The notes below the pieces were generated by a model. That model saw only the letters and a list, made by a program, of their open reading frames with translations. It did not search any database and had not been told where the DNA came from. This document shows, in pieces, positions 8,553-17,492 of a DNA stretch of 64,000 bases. The translations under genes were made by a program, and so were the position numbers. The first letter of the stretch is position 1. Each line of letters opens with the position of its first letter. Source of the stretch: Saprospira grandis (GTDB lineage Bacteria > Bacteroidota > Bacteroidia > Chitinophagales > Saprospiraceae); NCBI RefSeq assembly GCF_027594745.1, contig NZ_CP110854.1, forward strand, positions 372,001 to 436,000, in the 5' to 3' direction.

Positions 8553-9461
8553 ATGAAAGATAACGAATGGAACAATGGCGACGGCCCTGGGCCCCCTATG
8601 CAACCCGGAGATGCCAATGGTGGCGGTTGGGAACCCCCAAAACAAAGAGATATTCATGAAAATGAGCTATCTGACGAACAGCTAGAAGGTCCCTTTAGCT
8701 ATTTTAAAGTTAATGGCTACCATTTTCATAATATCGAGTCGCTGCTCACCGATGAAAGCCATCAGAACAGCTATGAAAATGGCGATCGCTACGTTGGCGA
8801 GCTGCTCGGAGGTTGGCGCGAAGGCGTTGGTAAATATTATTACTCTAGTGATAATAGCGTCTACTTTGGCGAATGGAGCCGAGGCAGCCGACACGGCAGA
8901 GGCATTTTTGTCTGGGCCGATAATGAATACTATGATGGCGATTGGGTCTTTGGTAGAATGCACGGCCAAGGCAATTACTACTATAAAAATGGCGATAGCT
9001 ACAAAGGCGAATGGGTCAATGACCTTAAGCAAGGCCGTGGCGAATATGTCTATGAAACCACGGGTAGCCGATATTTGGGCGACTGGCTAGGCGATAGCCG
9101 CACTGGAGAAGGCACTTTTTGGTGGGCCAGCAATGACCGCTATGAAGGCCAATGGGCCGAAAGTAAAATGAATGGCTTTGGCAAATACTTCTATGCCAAT
9201 GGCGATATCTTTGAAGGCCACTGGCTACATGATAAACGCAATGGCTTTGGGACCTACCATTATAATAATGGCGACCGCTATGAAGGCAATTGGATCAATG
9301 GAAAACGAACAGGTTTTGGAAAATATTTTTATCTTGATGGCAGCTATTATGAGGGCTTTTTTAGAGAAAATGAGTTCCATGGCCGAGGAAAATATATTTC
9401 TAAGCTTGGAGAAGTAGAAGAGGGCATTTGGGATCGAGGTGCTTTGATCCATGCCGAATAA
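8553..9461 (+). CDS. MORN-repeat protein
   Basis: This is a 302-residue protein with about ten consecutive MORN repeats (23-24 residues each, pattern NGDxYxGxWxxGxxxGxGxY/F) covering residues about 75-290. They are preceded by a Gly/Pro/Asn-rich N-terminus with no signal peptide or membrane helix. MORN repeats form elongated beta-hairpin rods that act as membrane- or protein-binding scaffolds; the protein is probably cytoplasmic. It is 28 nt downstream of the Clp-like ATPase, so the two may be co-expressed. A strong terminator follows the stop codon. Its specific role is unknown. Confidence 0.85.
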   Translation: MKDNEWNNGDGPGPPMQPGDANGGGWEPPKQRDIHENELSDEQLEGPFSYFKVNGYHFHNIESLLTDESHQNSYENGDRYVGELLGGWREGVGKYYYSSDNSVYFGEWSRGSRHGRGIFVWADNEYYDGDWVFGRMHGQGNYYYKNGDSYKGEWVNDLKQGRGEYVYETTGSRYLGDWLGDSRTGEGTFWWASNDRYEGQWAESKMNGFGKYFYANGDIFEGHWLHDKRNGFGTYHYNNGDRYEGNWINGKRTGFGKYFYLDGSYYEGFFRENEFHGRGKYISKLGEVEEGIWDRGALIHAE

Positions 9462-9483
9462 GCCTTGCAAAAGGCGAAAATAT

Positions 9484-9513
9484 AAAAAAGGTCCTTCGAG
9501 GACCTTTTTTTTG
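9484..9513 (+). terminator. Rho-independent terminator after the MORN gene
   Basis: A GGTCCT-TCG-AGGACC stem, extended by A-run/T-run pairing and ending in nine T residues, lies just after the MORN gene. It argues that the diadenylate cyclase begins a new transcription unit and that its start lies beyond this hairpin. Confidence 0.85.
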
Positions 9514-9535
9514 TGCCACACTGAATTTAGATATC

Positions 9536-10339
9536 ATGGACTGCATCTGGCTGTTACAAATAGGGTTTATGGATGTAACCCTCTGGGACCTAGTCGACAT
9601 CATTATTGTTGGCTATCTCCTCTTTCAAATTTATAAATTACTCAAGGGAAGTTTGGGCTTCAATATCTTTTTGGGGCTGGTCTTCGTCTACATCCTTTGG
9701 TGGCTGGTCTCGGCCCTGGGCATGCCCCTACTCAGCAGCATTTTGGGACAATTTGTTAGTGTTGGAATGATTGCCCTGCTCATTCTTTTTCAGCCAGAAG
9801 TCCGCCGTTTTCTGCTCTTTTTGGGCCAAGGCTACCTACAAGGCCAACTTATCGAGCGGCTATTGGGCAAAAAGTCGGGCGCCCAAGAAGATGCACAAAT
9901 AGAGCTGATTATCCGTGAAATAACCCGGGCTACCGAAGAAATGGCCCAAGAAAAAACAGGAGCGCTCATCCTCATCAATACGGGCGCGAGCCTAGACGGC
10001 TACTACAGTTCGGGCGTAATGTTGGGCGCAAAAATCAGTAGCCAATTATTACTCAGCATTTTCAATAAATATAGCCCCTTGCATGATGGGGCCACCATTA
10101 TTTCGGGCCAAGAGGTCATTGCCGCTAGCTGCGTGCTGCCCGTTTCTGACCGCCCCGGTATTCCTCAATCGCTGGGCCTTCGCCACCGAGCCGCTATTGG
10201 CATCACCGAAGAAACTCCCGTTTTAGCCTTCATCGTTTCTGAAGAAACAGGCCATATTTCTTATGCCCGCCAAGGCAATATCCAACGCAATATTTCTGCT
10301 GAAGATATGCACAAACTGTTGCGTCGAGTGTTGCGTTAG
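9536..10339 (+). CDS. cdaA: Diadenylate cyclase CdaA (DisA_N domain)
   Basis: This is a membrane-bound cyclase that makes c-di-AMP from two ATP. The chosen start gives 267 residues, with three N-terminal membrane helices (from VDIIIVGYLL to about residue 75) and then the DisA_N catalytic domain. The signature motifs are visible: DGA in YSPLHDGATII and RHR in LGLRHRAAIGITEET. The open frame extends upstream to 9428 but crosses a terminator, so ATG 9536 (MDCIWLLQIGF), which matches the usual family N-terminus, is preferred; 9569 is an alternative. c-di-AMP controls potassium and osmotic balance and cell-wall homeostasis. No glmM or cdaR neighbour is present. Confidence 0.92.
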   Translation: MDCIWLLQIGFMDVTLWDLVDIIIVGYLLFQIYKLLKGSLGFNIFLGLVFVYILWWLVSALGMPLLSSILGQFVSVGMIALLILFQPEVRRFLLFLGQGYLQGQLIERLLGKKSGAQEDAQIELIIREITRATEEMAQEKTGALILINTGASLDGYYSSGVMLGAKISSQLLLSIFNKYSPLHDGATIISGQEVIAASCVLPVSDRPGIPQSLGLRHRAAIGITEETPVLAFIVSEETGHISYARQGNIQRNISAEDMHKLLRRVLR

Positions 10340-10635
10340 TTTTTTCTTTTTTTGGGGCTGCCCCGGCCGTTGGCCGGGTCGGGCTGTGCCGGGCTCGCAG
10401 GTCTGCTCGGCCCATCGCTTTTTTCGCTACGCTCAAAAAGCTCGGTCTGGCCTGCGGCCACCCTTTCCATCCCTCAGCCAAATTTGGTCGCGCTACTTTC
10501 GCTCTACTAACAATAAACTCAACTATTGCTGTAAACTATAAAAGCAAATGCGTTTAAATTTGACGATTGCCTTCTGTCCCGAAAAACTCGTCCTCTTAAA
10601 GTATAAGTACAATATTTTAGTTAAATTGTATTTAT
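10340..10635. repeat. GC-rich gene-facing element E4 and AT-rich gap
   Basis: At 10352, 12 nt after the cdaA stop codon, GGGGCTGCCCCGGCC opens a GC-rich element running to about 10480. Its GGGGC end faces cdaA. The remaining 150 bp are AT-rich, with no gene seen. Confidence 0.65.
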
Positions 10636-11916
10636 TTAATCCATATTCCAGTAGGCTGCATTCATAACTTCAGGATCATCAGTTCCTGCAGCATCTTCTA
10701 ACCAATTATTTCGGTCATAATGGTCATAATGGTCATCATAATCATCGTAATTTTCGTATGAGTAATAGTTGTCAAAATGGTTTTCAAGTTTAACTATATC
10801 TTGCTTAGAATGGTTTTCATCAAGAAAATATCCAAATTCATCCATTAACTCCTTATCAGTCAGATTAAGTAAGTAAATCTGATTTTCAGAATCATACTTA
10901 ACGCTGTTAGTTGCCTCAAATTTACTTATATTTAGAGCCAATATACTTTCTGAAAAAGCATACTCTCTTGTTTCAAAAACAGGTTTGTATTCGAATACAA
11001 AATTATTTAATCGCTTAACTGAAATTGTCTTTAATACTTTAACTAAAAAAATCCCTCCTAACTCTTTTGGTGGAACTGTAAATGTACTTACATTTTTTAA
11101 AGCCCAGCTTAAATATTCTAAATCGCCATTAATTAGAATTGATTTTTCCGCTATTTCTAGCCCATTTTTGGTTTGTCTAGGTATTTTAGTAAAATCAGAA
11201 CATAATATTTTTTCCACTAAGCGAGAGAACCTAGAAGCAAGCTCATCTTTATTTGAGTTCTCGTAAAATATTTTTGAGCTTACTGCAATAAAATTTTGAG
11301 TCAAGAGGTAGTCTATTCCATAATTTCTAATTTCTCGAATCAACTCAACATCTTGTTCTGTTACATTAAAACGTGGGAATAGAACTTTATACTCAAATCT
11401 TTCATTCTTCAAAACTTCTAACAAACATTCTATATATTCTCTTATAGTTTTATAAAGCCCATCCCCAATCTTCCCATTTACGACTTCCTTAAAAAACCTA
11501 CCTTTATACTTACCAAATTCTAACTTAACTTCTTCTTTAAAGTTTTTAACGATTTTTTTATCAACTACTTTCCCCTTTTCGAATCTTAGCCAAACATAGT
11601 TATCATAGCATCCCCAATAGTGGTCCTCCTGAAAGTTTCCAATTCCAAACTGAAGTTGTCCACTAAACCAATCTGCGAAAACAGGTCCAGTTGTCTTAAA
11701 TATATCTTGAATAGTATAATTTGCACTTTCAAGGTCAACCAAATAAAGTTTATTATCTTGTAAGAGCCAAGTTCCTTGATAGCCATTCCAACGATCAGTG
11801 CGATAAGGCTCAAATTCAATTTCTTTATGATTTTCTAAGTAAGAATAGAGTGGTGCCCCAATAAGCAAATAGTCATCTCCTCTGTACTTTAGAGTTTCTT
11901 GTGCTTGTACTGTCAT
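10636..11916 (-). CDS. Unknown AT-rich protein, about 426 aa
   Basis: No known domain is recognised. The first 80 residues contain DRWNGYQGTWLLQDNKLYLVDLE followed by PVFADWFSGQLQFGIG; similar wording recurs in unannotated proteins that I associate only loosely with immunity-type loci. The rest is mixed alpha/beta, and the C-terminus is very acidic and Tyr-rich (YSYENYDDYDDHYDHYDRN). There is no signal peptide or membrane helix. The start could be 11970, 11934 or 11916; the last follows an A-rich leader and is chosen. The gene is clearly richer in A+T than its neighbours, which suggests recent acquisition. Confidence 0.6.
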   Translation of the reverse strand: MTVQAQETLKYRGDDYLLIGAPLYSYLENHKEIEFEPYRTDRWNGYQGTWLLQDNKLYLVDLESANYTIQDIFKTTGPVFADWFSGQLQFGIGNFQEDHYWGCYDNYVWLRFEKGKVVDKKIVKNFKEEVKLEFGKYKGRFFKEVVNGKIGDGLYKTIREYIECLLEVLKNERFEYKVLFPRFNVTEQDVELIREIRNYGIDYLLTQNFIAVSSKIFYENSNKDELASRFSRLVEKILCSDFTKIPRQTKNGLEIAEKSILINGDLEYLSWALKNVSTFTVPPKELGGIFLVKVLKTISVKRLNNFVFEYKPVFETREYAFSESILALNISKFEATNSVKYDSENQIYLLNLTDKELMDEFGYFLDENHSKQDIVKLENHFDNYYSYENYDDYDDHYDHYDRNNWLEDAAGTDDPEVMNAAYWNMD

Positions 11917-12127
11917 TTCTTTTTTTTTATACATGATTAGTTTTCTAAACTCTAAAACAATATAGTACATATTTAATAAATAGATGCATACATCCTACAC
12001 TTAAATAGCAAAATCGACCTAGGCAAAACTCAATTAATCACAAATTTTCTACAAAAAAATAATCAGAAACTTATTCTATTTCGAGAAGAAACTCTCCTAA
12101 AAATTAGGTTAAAAAAAAGGCTGTTAG

Positions 12128-12158
12128 TTGGCCAGCCTACACAAAAGCAGTATTTTCG
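12128..12158 (+). promoter_or_regulatory. Candidate promoter for the PBP2 gene
   Basis: TTG at 12128-12130 and TATTTTCG at 12151-12158, 20 nt apart, fit the Bacteroidetes TTG/TAnnTTTG pattern with one mismatch. They lie about 70 nt before the PBP2 start codon. The rest of the gap (11971-12231) shows nothing else supportable. Confidence 0.3.
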
Positions 12159-12231
12159 CTAAAGGCATCATACTGAAGCAGTACAAATGAAGCCTCTATT
12201 TTACCACTGCCCTCCTAGTTGACGCTACTTT

Positions 12232-14085
12232 ATGCAAGATATATATCAAACAAGGCTCAGAATTTTACAAGGCGCCATCATTTTGGCCGCCTTGGCGCTC
12301 TTGTTTAAATGTTTCCAAATTCAAATTATAGATACCTCCTATCAACAACAACAAAGCTATCGACAAGCCCTCACCCTCTACCCTTCCAGAGGACTGCTCT
12401 ATGACCGCAATGATAGCCTACTGATCTATAATTTACCCACCTACGACATATTGGCCACCTACGAAACTGTTCGCCGAGCCAATATAGATACTGCTCTTTT
12501 CTGTGAGCTGCTAGGCATCGATACCGCTACCTTTGTCAAAAATATGGAGAAAGACTGGAGCGATCGCCGTTTTTCTAAACGCAAGCCCATTACTTTCATG
12601 AGCCGCCTGCGTGCCGATAGCCTCGCCATTTTACAAGAACACCTCTACAATTTCCCTGGCTTTGAACTACATAGCCGAAACAGCCGTGGTTATCCCGTAA
12701 CCGTAGGCGCCCATGCCTTGGGCTATATTTCTGAGGTCAATCCCGAGCAAATCAAAGCCTCTGAAGGCATCTATAAAAGAGGGGATTATATTGGTATTTC
12801 TGGCCTAGAACAAGCCTATGAAGCCCAACTCAGAGGAACTAAAGGTAAAAAACAGGTCCTCAAAGATAAATGGGGAAAAATCAAGGGGAGCTATAAAGAA
12901 GGAAGCCAAGATGTTCCCGCTATTTCAGGTTGCGACCTCATTACCTCTATCGACCTGAATTTGCAGCGCTATGCCGAGGAACTCATGCAAAATAAAAGAG
13001 GGGCCGTAGTGGTCATTCAACCCTCTACAGGTGAAATCTTAGCCATGGTCAGTGCTCCCAACTACAACCCTCAGTTACTAACCGTAGACCAAGAGCGACA
13101 AAAAGCTTACCTAGAACTGGTCAGAGATTCTAGCCGCCCACTCTTTAACCGCGCCCTGCAGGCAAAATATCCTCCAGGCTCTATTTTCAAACCCGTTTTG
13201 GCCGCTATTGCCCTGCAAGAAGGGGTGTTACAACCCGATCGTGGCATGGGCTGCGCAGGTGGTTTTGTGATGGGGAGTTTAAGAGTAGGTTGTCACGGCC
13301 ATGCCCCTACACATGATGTAGCTGCCGCTATTCAATACTCTTGCAACAACTATTTCTGCCAAACCTATCGAGAAATGGTCAACCTCTATGGCTATGATTT
13401 TCCAGCTAAAGGGATGCAGCTCCTCAGCGAACATCTAGAAGCCTTTGGCCTGGGTAGAAAACTGGGTATTGATATTGGTGGAGAAGCCAGCGGAAACATC
13501 CCTACCGTAGATTATTTTAACCGCCGATACGGAGAGGGCCGCTGGCGCTTTTCTCATTCTGTTTCTATTGGTATTGGGCAAGGAGAACTTGAAGTGACGC
13601 CTTTGCAAATGGCCAATATGGCCGCCATTATTGCCAACCGAGGCTATTATTACACCCCTCATTTTGCCAAAGAGCTCAAAGGCGATACAAGCAACACCCT
13701 GGCTAAGTTTAAGAAAAAACATTATACCAAGGTCCACCCAAGACATTTTGAAGCCGTTATTGATGGCATGCGCCGAGTTATTCTCTCGGGTACAGGCCGC
13801 CGCGCAGATATCGAGGATATTGCCGTTTGTGGCAAAACGGGAACGGTAGAAAATGTGCATGGCAAAGACCACTCTACCTTTATTGCTTTTGCCCCTATGG
13901 AAAAGCCCGAAATTGTGGTGGCCGTTTATGTAGAAAATGGAGGCTATGGCTCTACTTATGGAGCCCCGATTTCTTCGCTCATCATTGAAAAACACCTCAG
14001 AGGCCATATCGAAAGCCCTCAACGCCAGCTTCTAGAAAAGATGATGCTAGAAGCCGATTTGGTTTCTCCTACTCATATCCCTTAA
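12232..14085 (+). CDS. mrdA: Penicillin-binding protein 2 (peptidoglycan transpeptidase)
   Basis: This is a 617-residue class B penicillin-binding protein that cross-links peptidoglycan during elongation. It has one N-terminal membrane anchor (about residues 12-28), a PBP dimerisation domain (about 45-215) and a transpeptidase domain. The three active-site motifs are intact: S317-I-F-K320, S370-C-N and K535-T-G. The LYDRNDSLL segment near residue 55 is typical of PBP2. The next gene follows 3 nt after the stop and is probably co-transcribed. Its usual partner rodA and the mreBCD genes are not in the window. Confidence 0.93.
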   Translation: MQDIYQTRLRILQGAIILAALALLFKCFQIQIIDTSYQQQQSYRQALTLYPSRGLLYDRNDSLLIYNLPTYDILATYETVRRANIDTALFCELLGIDTATFVKNMEKDWSDRRFSKRKPITFMSRLRADSLAILQEHLYNFPGFELHSRNSRGYPVTVGAHALGYISEVNPEQIKASEGIYKRGDYIGISGLEQAYEAQLRGTKGKKQVLKDKWGKIKGSYKEGSQDVPAISGCDLITSIDLNLQRYAEELMQNKRGAVVVIQPSTGEILAMVSAPNYNPQLLTVDQERQKAYLELVRDSSRPLFNRALQAKYPPGSIFKPVLAAIALQEGVLQPDRGMGCAGGFVMGSLRVGCHGHAPTHDVAAAIQYSCNNYFCQTYREMVNLYGYDFPAKGMQLLSEHLEAFGLGRKLGIDIGGEASGNIPTVDYFNRRYGEGRWRFSHSVSIGIGQGELEVTPLQMANMAAIIANRGYYYTPHFAKELKGDTSNTLAKFKKKHYTKVHPRHFEAVIDGMRRVILSGTGRRADIEDIAVCGKTGTVENVHGKDHSTFIAFAPMEKPEIVVAVYVENGGYGSTYGAPISSLIIEKHLRGHIESPQRQLLEKMMLEADLVSPTHIP

Positions 14086-14088
14086 GCC

Positions 14089-14700
14089 ATGTCTAGCCAA
14101 AAACAAGCATTTTTATTTAGTTACCCGGCCCTTCATTGCCCTTCTGAAAAAGTGAGGGTTTCTGCAGAGAATATTAGCTCTTTTTTGCGCTTGCTCCAAG
14201 CCTCTAAAGCAGAAGCTTTTTGGGCGCTAGAAACTGCCGATTTTTTGCAGGATGATGTCCAAAAGGAGCTCTATGAATTGGCCCAAAAACTAATTCGTCC
14301 TCGGCAGCTGGCGCTAGAGCTGCTCGATCAGGCCTCTACTTTTCTGCGTAAAGAAATATTTGGCTGTTGGGAGCTCCCCCAAAGTCACTATTTGGCGGTT
14401 TTGCGCCCTATGCTTGCCGCTCAGTATCTTTTGACCCAAAACAGCAGTTTAGCCAGCCAGCGTTGGACCAATTTGCTCCCTCTCTTGAGCAGGGCTTGGC
14501 AAGAAAAAACAAAGGAATTATTAGCCCATCCCGATAAAACAACCACTATTAGCGGCGACTGGCTCAATTTCTTTGAGGACCAACAGAAGGCGCTCTACAC
14601 CCTAGCCGAAAACCATCCCTCTAGCCCTAAAATAGAGCATACAGAAAAGGTGGAGGCCTTTCTGCAAAAGTTTGCCTTCTCCTCTTCTTTCAATAAGTAG
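14089..14700 (+). CDS. Unknown protein downstream of PBP2, 203 aa
   Basis: This is a 203-residue, mostly helical soluble protein with no signal peptide, no membrane helix and no motif I recognise. It starts 3 nt after the PBP2 stop codon, so it is probably translated from the same mRNA and might assist cell-wall synthesis; that is inference from position only. The first codons (MSSQKQAFLFSYPALHC) follow the PBP2 stop directly, which supports this start. A GC-rich element begins 10 nt after its stop. Confidence 0.7.
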   Translation: MSSQKQAFLFSYPALHCPSEKVRVSAENISSFLRLLQASKAEAFWALETADFLQDDVQKELYELAQKLIRPRQLALELLDQASTFLRKEIFGCWELPQSHYLAVLRPMLAAQYLLTQNSSLASQRWTNLLPLLSRAWQEKTKELLAHPDKTTTISGDWLNFFEDQQKALYTLAENHPSSPKIEHTEKVEAFLQKFAFSSSFNK

Positions 14701-14707
14701 TTTTATT

Positions 14708-15210
14708 TTTTGGGGCCTGCCGCCTTCGGCGGCCGGGCCCTTGCAGGGCTCGCAGGTCTGCTCGGCCCTGCGGGCTCATTTCATTTCGCCCTGGGTCTGC
14801 CGCTGCGCGGCCCCCTTACAGGCCCCTAGGCCTGCGGCCCTTCGGGCCTGCTAGCTGTGGCTGCAGGTTGAAACCTACAGCCAATTTAGGTACAGCAGAG
14901 CCCGCTCCTCAGCAACAATTGGCCTGCAGCTTAAAAGCCGCAGGACCTGAAAACCGAATAGCTCCTTTCCACAAACAAAGCAGGGGCTTTTAAGCCGCTG
15001 CGGCAAGAAAGATGAAGGCCCAACAAGAATGGCTGCGGCCTTTAGGCTGCAGATAGCGGCAAAGCCGCCATGGCCGAAGGCCAAACGGCCTAGCGATGGT
15101 AGGCAGTGCGGCAAAGCCGCAGACCCAGCAAAAACTTGTTTTTTGCGCAGGGCCGAGCGAACAGCGAGCTGCCGAACGTAGCGCCCGCCGAAGGCGGGAG
15201 GCCCCATCTA
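14708..15210. repeat. Inverted pair of GC-rich elements E5 and E6
   Basis: E5 (14711-14880) opens with GGGGCCTGCCGCC after the plus-strand gene. E6 (about 15060-15210) closes with CGGGAGGCCCC before the 3' end of the minus-strand lipoprotein gene. The two GGGGCC ends therefore point outward, each to its own gene. Between them lie short palindromes with a GGTTGAAACC core and GC-rich spacer sequence. The open frames across this block are repeat shadows. Confidence 0.75.
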
Positions 15211-15273
15211 CCAATTAACACAGCTGAGATTGCTAGTCTTAAAGATAATCGGCGTACTAGTCTGGAGAAATAC

Positions 15274-15669
15274 CTAGTTTAAGAAATTAGGTAAGATAAC
15301 TTTTTCAAATTTTTCTTTATAAAACTTCTTCCTTCTCTGAAAAAGAGCGTCATCGCTAGTTATAGCTCCATTAACCTGTATCAACTTAATTTGCAGAACA
15401 GAATCAAATGGATAAATGCCTAGTAAAAATTTTTCATCACAACTATCCTCTTCAATAACATCAGTAAATTCACACTCCCAATAAGTTGAGTCCTTAATGC
15501 TAAAGAGTCCACAGCTTGAAGTTGCTCTCTCATATAATTCCTGACTGTTTAAAGGTGTAGTATACAGTATTGAGTAATAATACTCTCCGTAAATTCCTTT
15601 AGGTGCAGGCTTCATAATTTGATAACAACTACCTAAACTAAGTAATAGGAATAAGTATATTTTTTGCAT
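15274..15669 (-). CDS. Small unknown lipoprotein, 131 aa
   Basis: This 131-residue protein has a lipoprotein signal ending in LGSC (cysteine at residue 15), so it should be exported and lipid-anchored. The mature part contains YYYSILYTTPLNSQELY, several cysteines and a charged C-terminus (RRKKFYKEKFEKVILPNFLN). No family is recognised. It is one of several small, AT-rich, minus-strand lipoprotein genes between 15 and 24 kb. Confidence 0.6.
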   Translation of the reverse strand: MQKIYLFLLLSLGSCYQIMKPAPKGIYGEYYYSILYTTPLNSQELYERATSSCGLFSIKDSTYWECEFTDVIEEDSCDEKFLLGIYPFDSVLQIKLIQVNGAITSDDALFQRRKKFYKEKFEKVILPNFLN

Positions 15670-15769
15670 ATCAATCTAAGTTAATTACCTTATTCGTACA
15701 GAATAGTTGGTTCTTTCACTGAAGAATCATTGTTTTGGCTTCTAGGGGCCTTGTGGTGTAAATCATAAC

Positions 15770-15907
15770 TCACTGATTAACAGCAACTTCTAACTTAATA
15801 GCATTAAGCTCATTTAAAATTTGAATACGCATCAGGACTTCTTGTTTCTGCATTTTGATGCTGAGCGAAGAGAGCCATTCAGAGAAAAAGTGCTTGAGCC
15901 GCATCAT
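15770..15907 (-). CDS. Possible 45-aa small ORF or gene remnant
   Basis: This is a short frame (MMRLKHFFSEWLSSLSIKM... ending in NAIKLEVAVNQ) with helical, Lys/Leu-rich composition. The overlapping upstream frame reads MDRYRNDAAQAL, which would join it with a one-base shift, so this could be the tail of a decayed gene. It lies between two small hypothetical genes. The evidence is weak. Confidence 0.25.
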   Translation of the reverse strand: MMRLKHFFSEWLSSLSIKMQKQEVLMRIQILNELNAIKLEVAVNQ

Positions 15908-15927
15908 TGCGATAACGGTCCATCAAC

Positions 15928-16302
15928 TTAATCAATAGCTAATAATTCGATTTCTGCGGCAATAACTAAGAAAAATGCGTCCTCATCTGTGGCGAGTTTA
16001 AATAATGAAGTTACTCCTTCTTCTGTCAAACTCTCCTGTATATATTGACGATTAACTTGCTCGATAAAAGAAAAGTCAACGGATTCAATAAATGGCTTAG
16101 TAGGCTCCCAAGTCCAGCAGCGACCTAGGTTAAAATAATTCACCCCCTCCAATTTAAGCTGATATCTAGGACTATATGTCAAATCTTCTCCTAGATTTAA
16201 TACCAATGTTTCATCCATAATTGAAGCAACTTCTACATCTAACCATAAATGGTTGCTTAATTTCTCATTTATCTGTTTCAACTTATCGGCCCACATTATC
16301 AA
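15928..16302 (-). CDS. Unknown small cytoplasmic protein, 124 aa
   Basis: This 124-residue acidic protein has no signal peptide. Visible features are a helical start (MWADKLKQINEKLSNHLW), a beta-rich middle (LKLEGVNYFNLGRCWTWEP) and a helical C-terminus. Size, acidity and setting among similar small genes recall immunity proteins, but no family could be named. M3 (16296) is an alternative start. Confidence 0.5.
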   Translation of the reverse strand: MIMWADKLKQINEKLSNHLWLDVEVASIMDETLVLNLGEDLTYSPRYQLKLEGVNYFNLGRCWTWEPTKPFIESVDFSFIEQVNRQYIQESLTEEGVTSLFKLATDEDAFFLVIAAEIELLAID

Positions 16303-16397
16303 CTGTATTTAATGGTATATGAGTTTAGTTTCCGTCTTCGGGGAGATTTTTGCCCCAAATCAAAGTTGTATATAGGCAGGATGAAATAGCCTTAAAG

Positions 16398-16784
16398 CTA
16401 ATTATTTTCCTCCAAGATAAATACACAATAACGGCCATCCTGATTCACGGCTAAAGTAAAAATTTTTCCTTCTTGATAAAAAGAAAGTACGCTTTCAACA
16501 TTTTTTTCATCAAAGTCGAATAGGCTGTCTTCACAAGATAATTTAAACTTTCCTGATGCTAAGCTTTCTCCATAATACCCCGAATAAACCTGAGCATAGA
16601 GGTACATATTGTTATTCTTCTGAACTATTGAGTCTATATTCAGCCAATTTCCACCATCATATCCCCCAAGCCAGCAGGCAGTTTGTGGAACAGCTTCTGG
16701 TTTTGGGAATGGAATATAATCTTCTGGAAAAGCAGCATTGTAGTGTAGGTTGAAAATAAAAAACATTATTTTAAGTATATCCAT
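16398..16784 (-). CDS. Unknown small secreted protein, 128 aa
   Basis: The first 18 residues (MDILKIMFFIFNLHYNAA) resemble a signal sequence. The mature part is acidic and beta-rich (QTACWLGGYDGGNWLNIDSI, YLYAQVYSGYYGESLASG). No family is recognised. It is AT-rich and minus-strand, like its neighbours. Confidence 0.5.
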   Translation of the reverse strand: MDILKIMFFIFNLHYNAAFPEDYIPFPKPEAVPQTACWLGGYDGGNWLNIDSIVQKNNNMYLYAQVYSGYYGESLASGKFKLSCEDSLFDFDEKNVESVLSFYQEGKIFTLAVNQDGRYCVFILEENN

Positions 16785-16868
16785 AATGGATGATATTTTA
16801 AGATGTTTGTGCAGAAAGACAAAACAACTGTATGCTGGCTTACCCCCTTGAGCATTTATTTATTGCCG

Positions 16869-17492
16869 TTACTTTATAGTTGCTGGAGCAAAGGGAGAAT
16901 AATCAAATTCTGAAGAATGCTCAAAAACCGCCTTCCAGCCGCTACTATCCTCTAATACTTGATATTGAAAATCAGGTATTTTCTCACAGACTATTGAAAG
17001 ATAGTCTGGCTTTCTTCGCTGCCCTCTATCTAAGATAATCTCAAATCCATCATCAAAAACAGTTTTATAGTAATTAGAGAAAACCTCTAATGAATGTGGA
17101 GGCGACATAAGACTATCAGTAAACATAACCGAAAATACATTCTCCGCTTTTGTTAGCAGTTCGGCGGCCTCTCCCCCCTTTAATGAGCTGAGGGGATATA
17201 ATTTATCTTTAACCTTAATACGTAAATTTTCTGCTAGAAGAACGCTATCCCTACAGTTGGCTTGTCCAAAAGGATAGGACAATATAATTTCCTCCTCAGG
17301 AAAATCTACAGCCTCAATATCTATTAAAATAAATACTATGTTGCAATCGCTATTAGGTAAATTTCTAAAATCGTGGCAGATGGTCATCCTTTTGACTACT
17401 CCTTTGATTGAAGGAGAACTACTGCAACCAAAGAAAAGGAAAAAAGGTATACTAAGAGCGACAACACTAGCTACTCTCTTTAAATTTAGCAT
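16869..17492 (-). CDS. Unknown lipoprotein, 207 aa
   Basis: This 207-residue protein has a clear lipoprotein signal (LSIPFFLFFGC, cysteine at about residue 23) followed by SSSPS, consistent with an exported lipid-anchored protein. The mature domain is mixed alpha/beta with no motif I can name. It is AT-rich and is followed (in its own direction) by the other small minus-strand genes. Confidence 0.6.
   Translation of the reverse strand: MLNLKRVASVVALSIPFFLFFGCSSSPSIKGVVKRMTICHDFRNLPNSDCNIVFILIDIEAVDFPEEEIILSYPFGQANCRDSVLLAENLRIKVKDKLYPLSSLKGGEAAELLTKAENVFSVMFTDSLMSPPHSLEVFSNYYKTVFDDGFEIILDRGQRRKPDYLSIVCEKIPDFQYQVLEDSSGWKAVFEHSSEFDYSPFAPATIK

Noticed and set aside
9428..9535. Upstream extension of the cdaA frame
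   Set aside because: It crosses the MORN gene end and a strong terminator; the family N-terminus begins at 9536.
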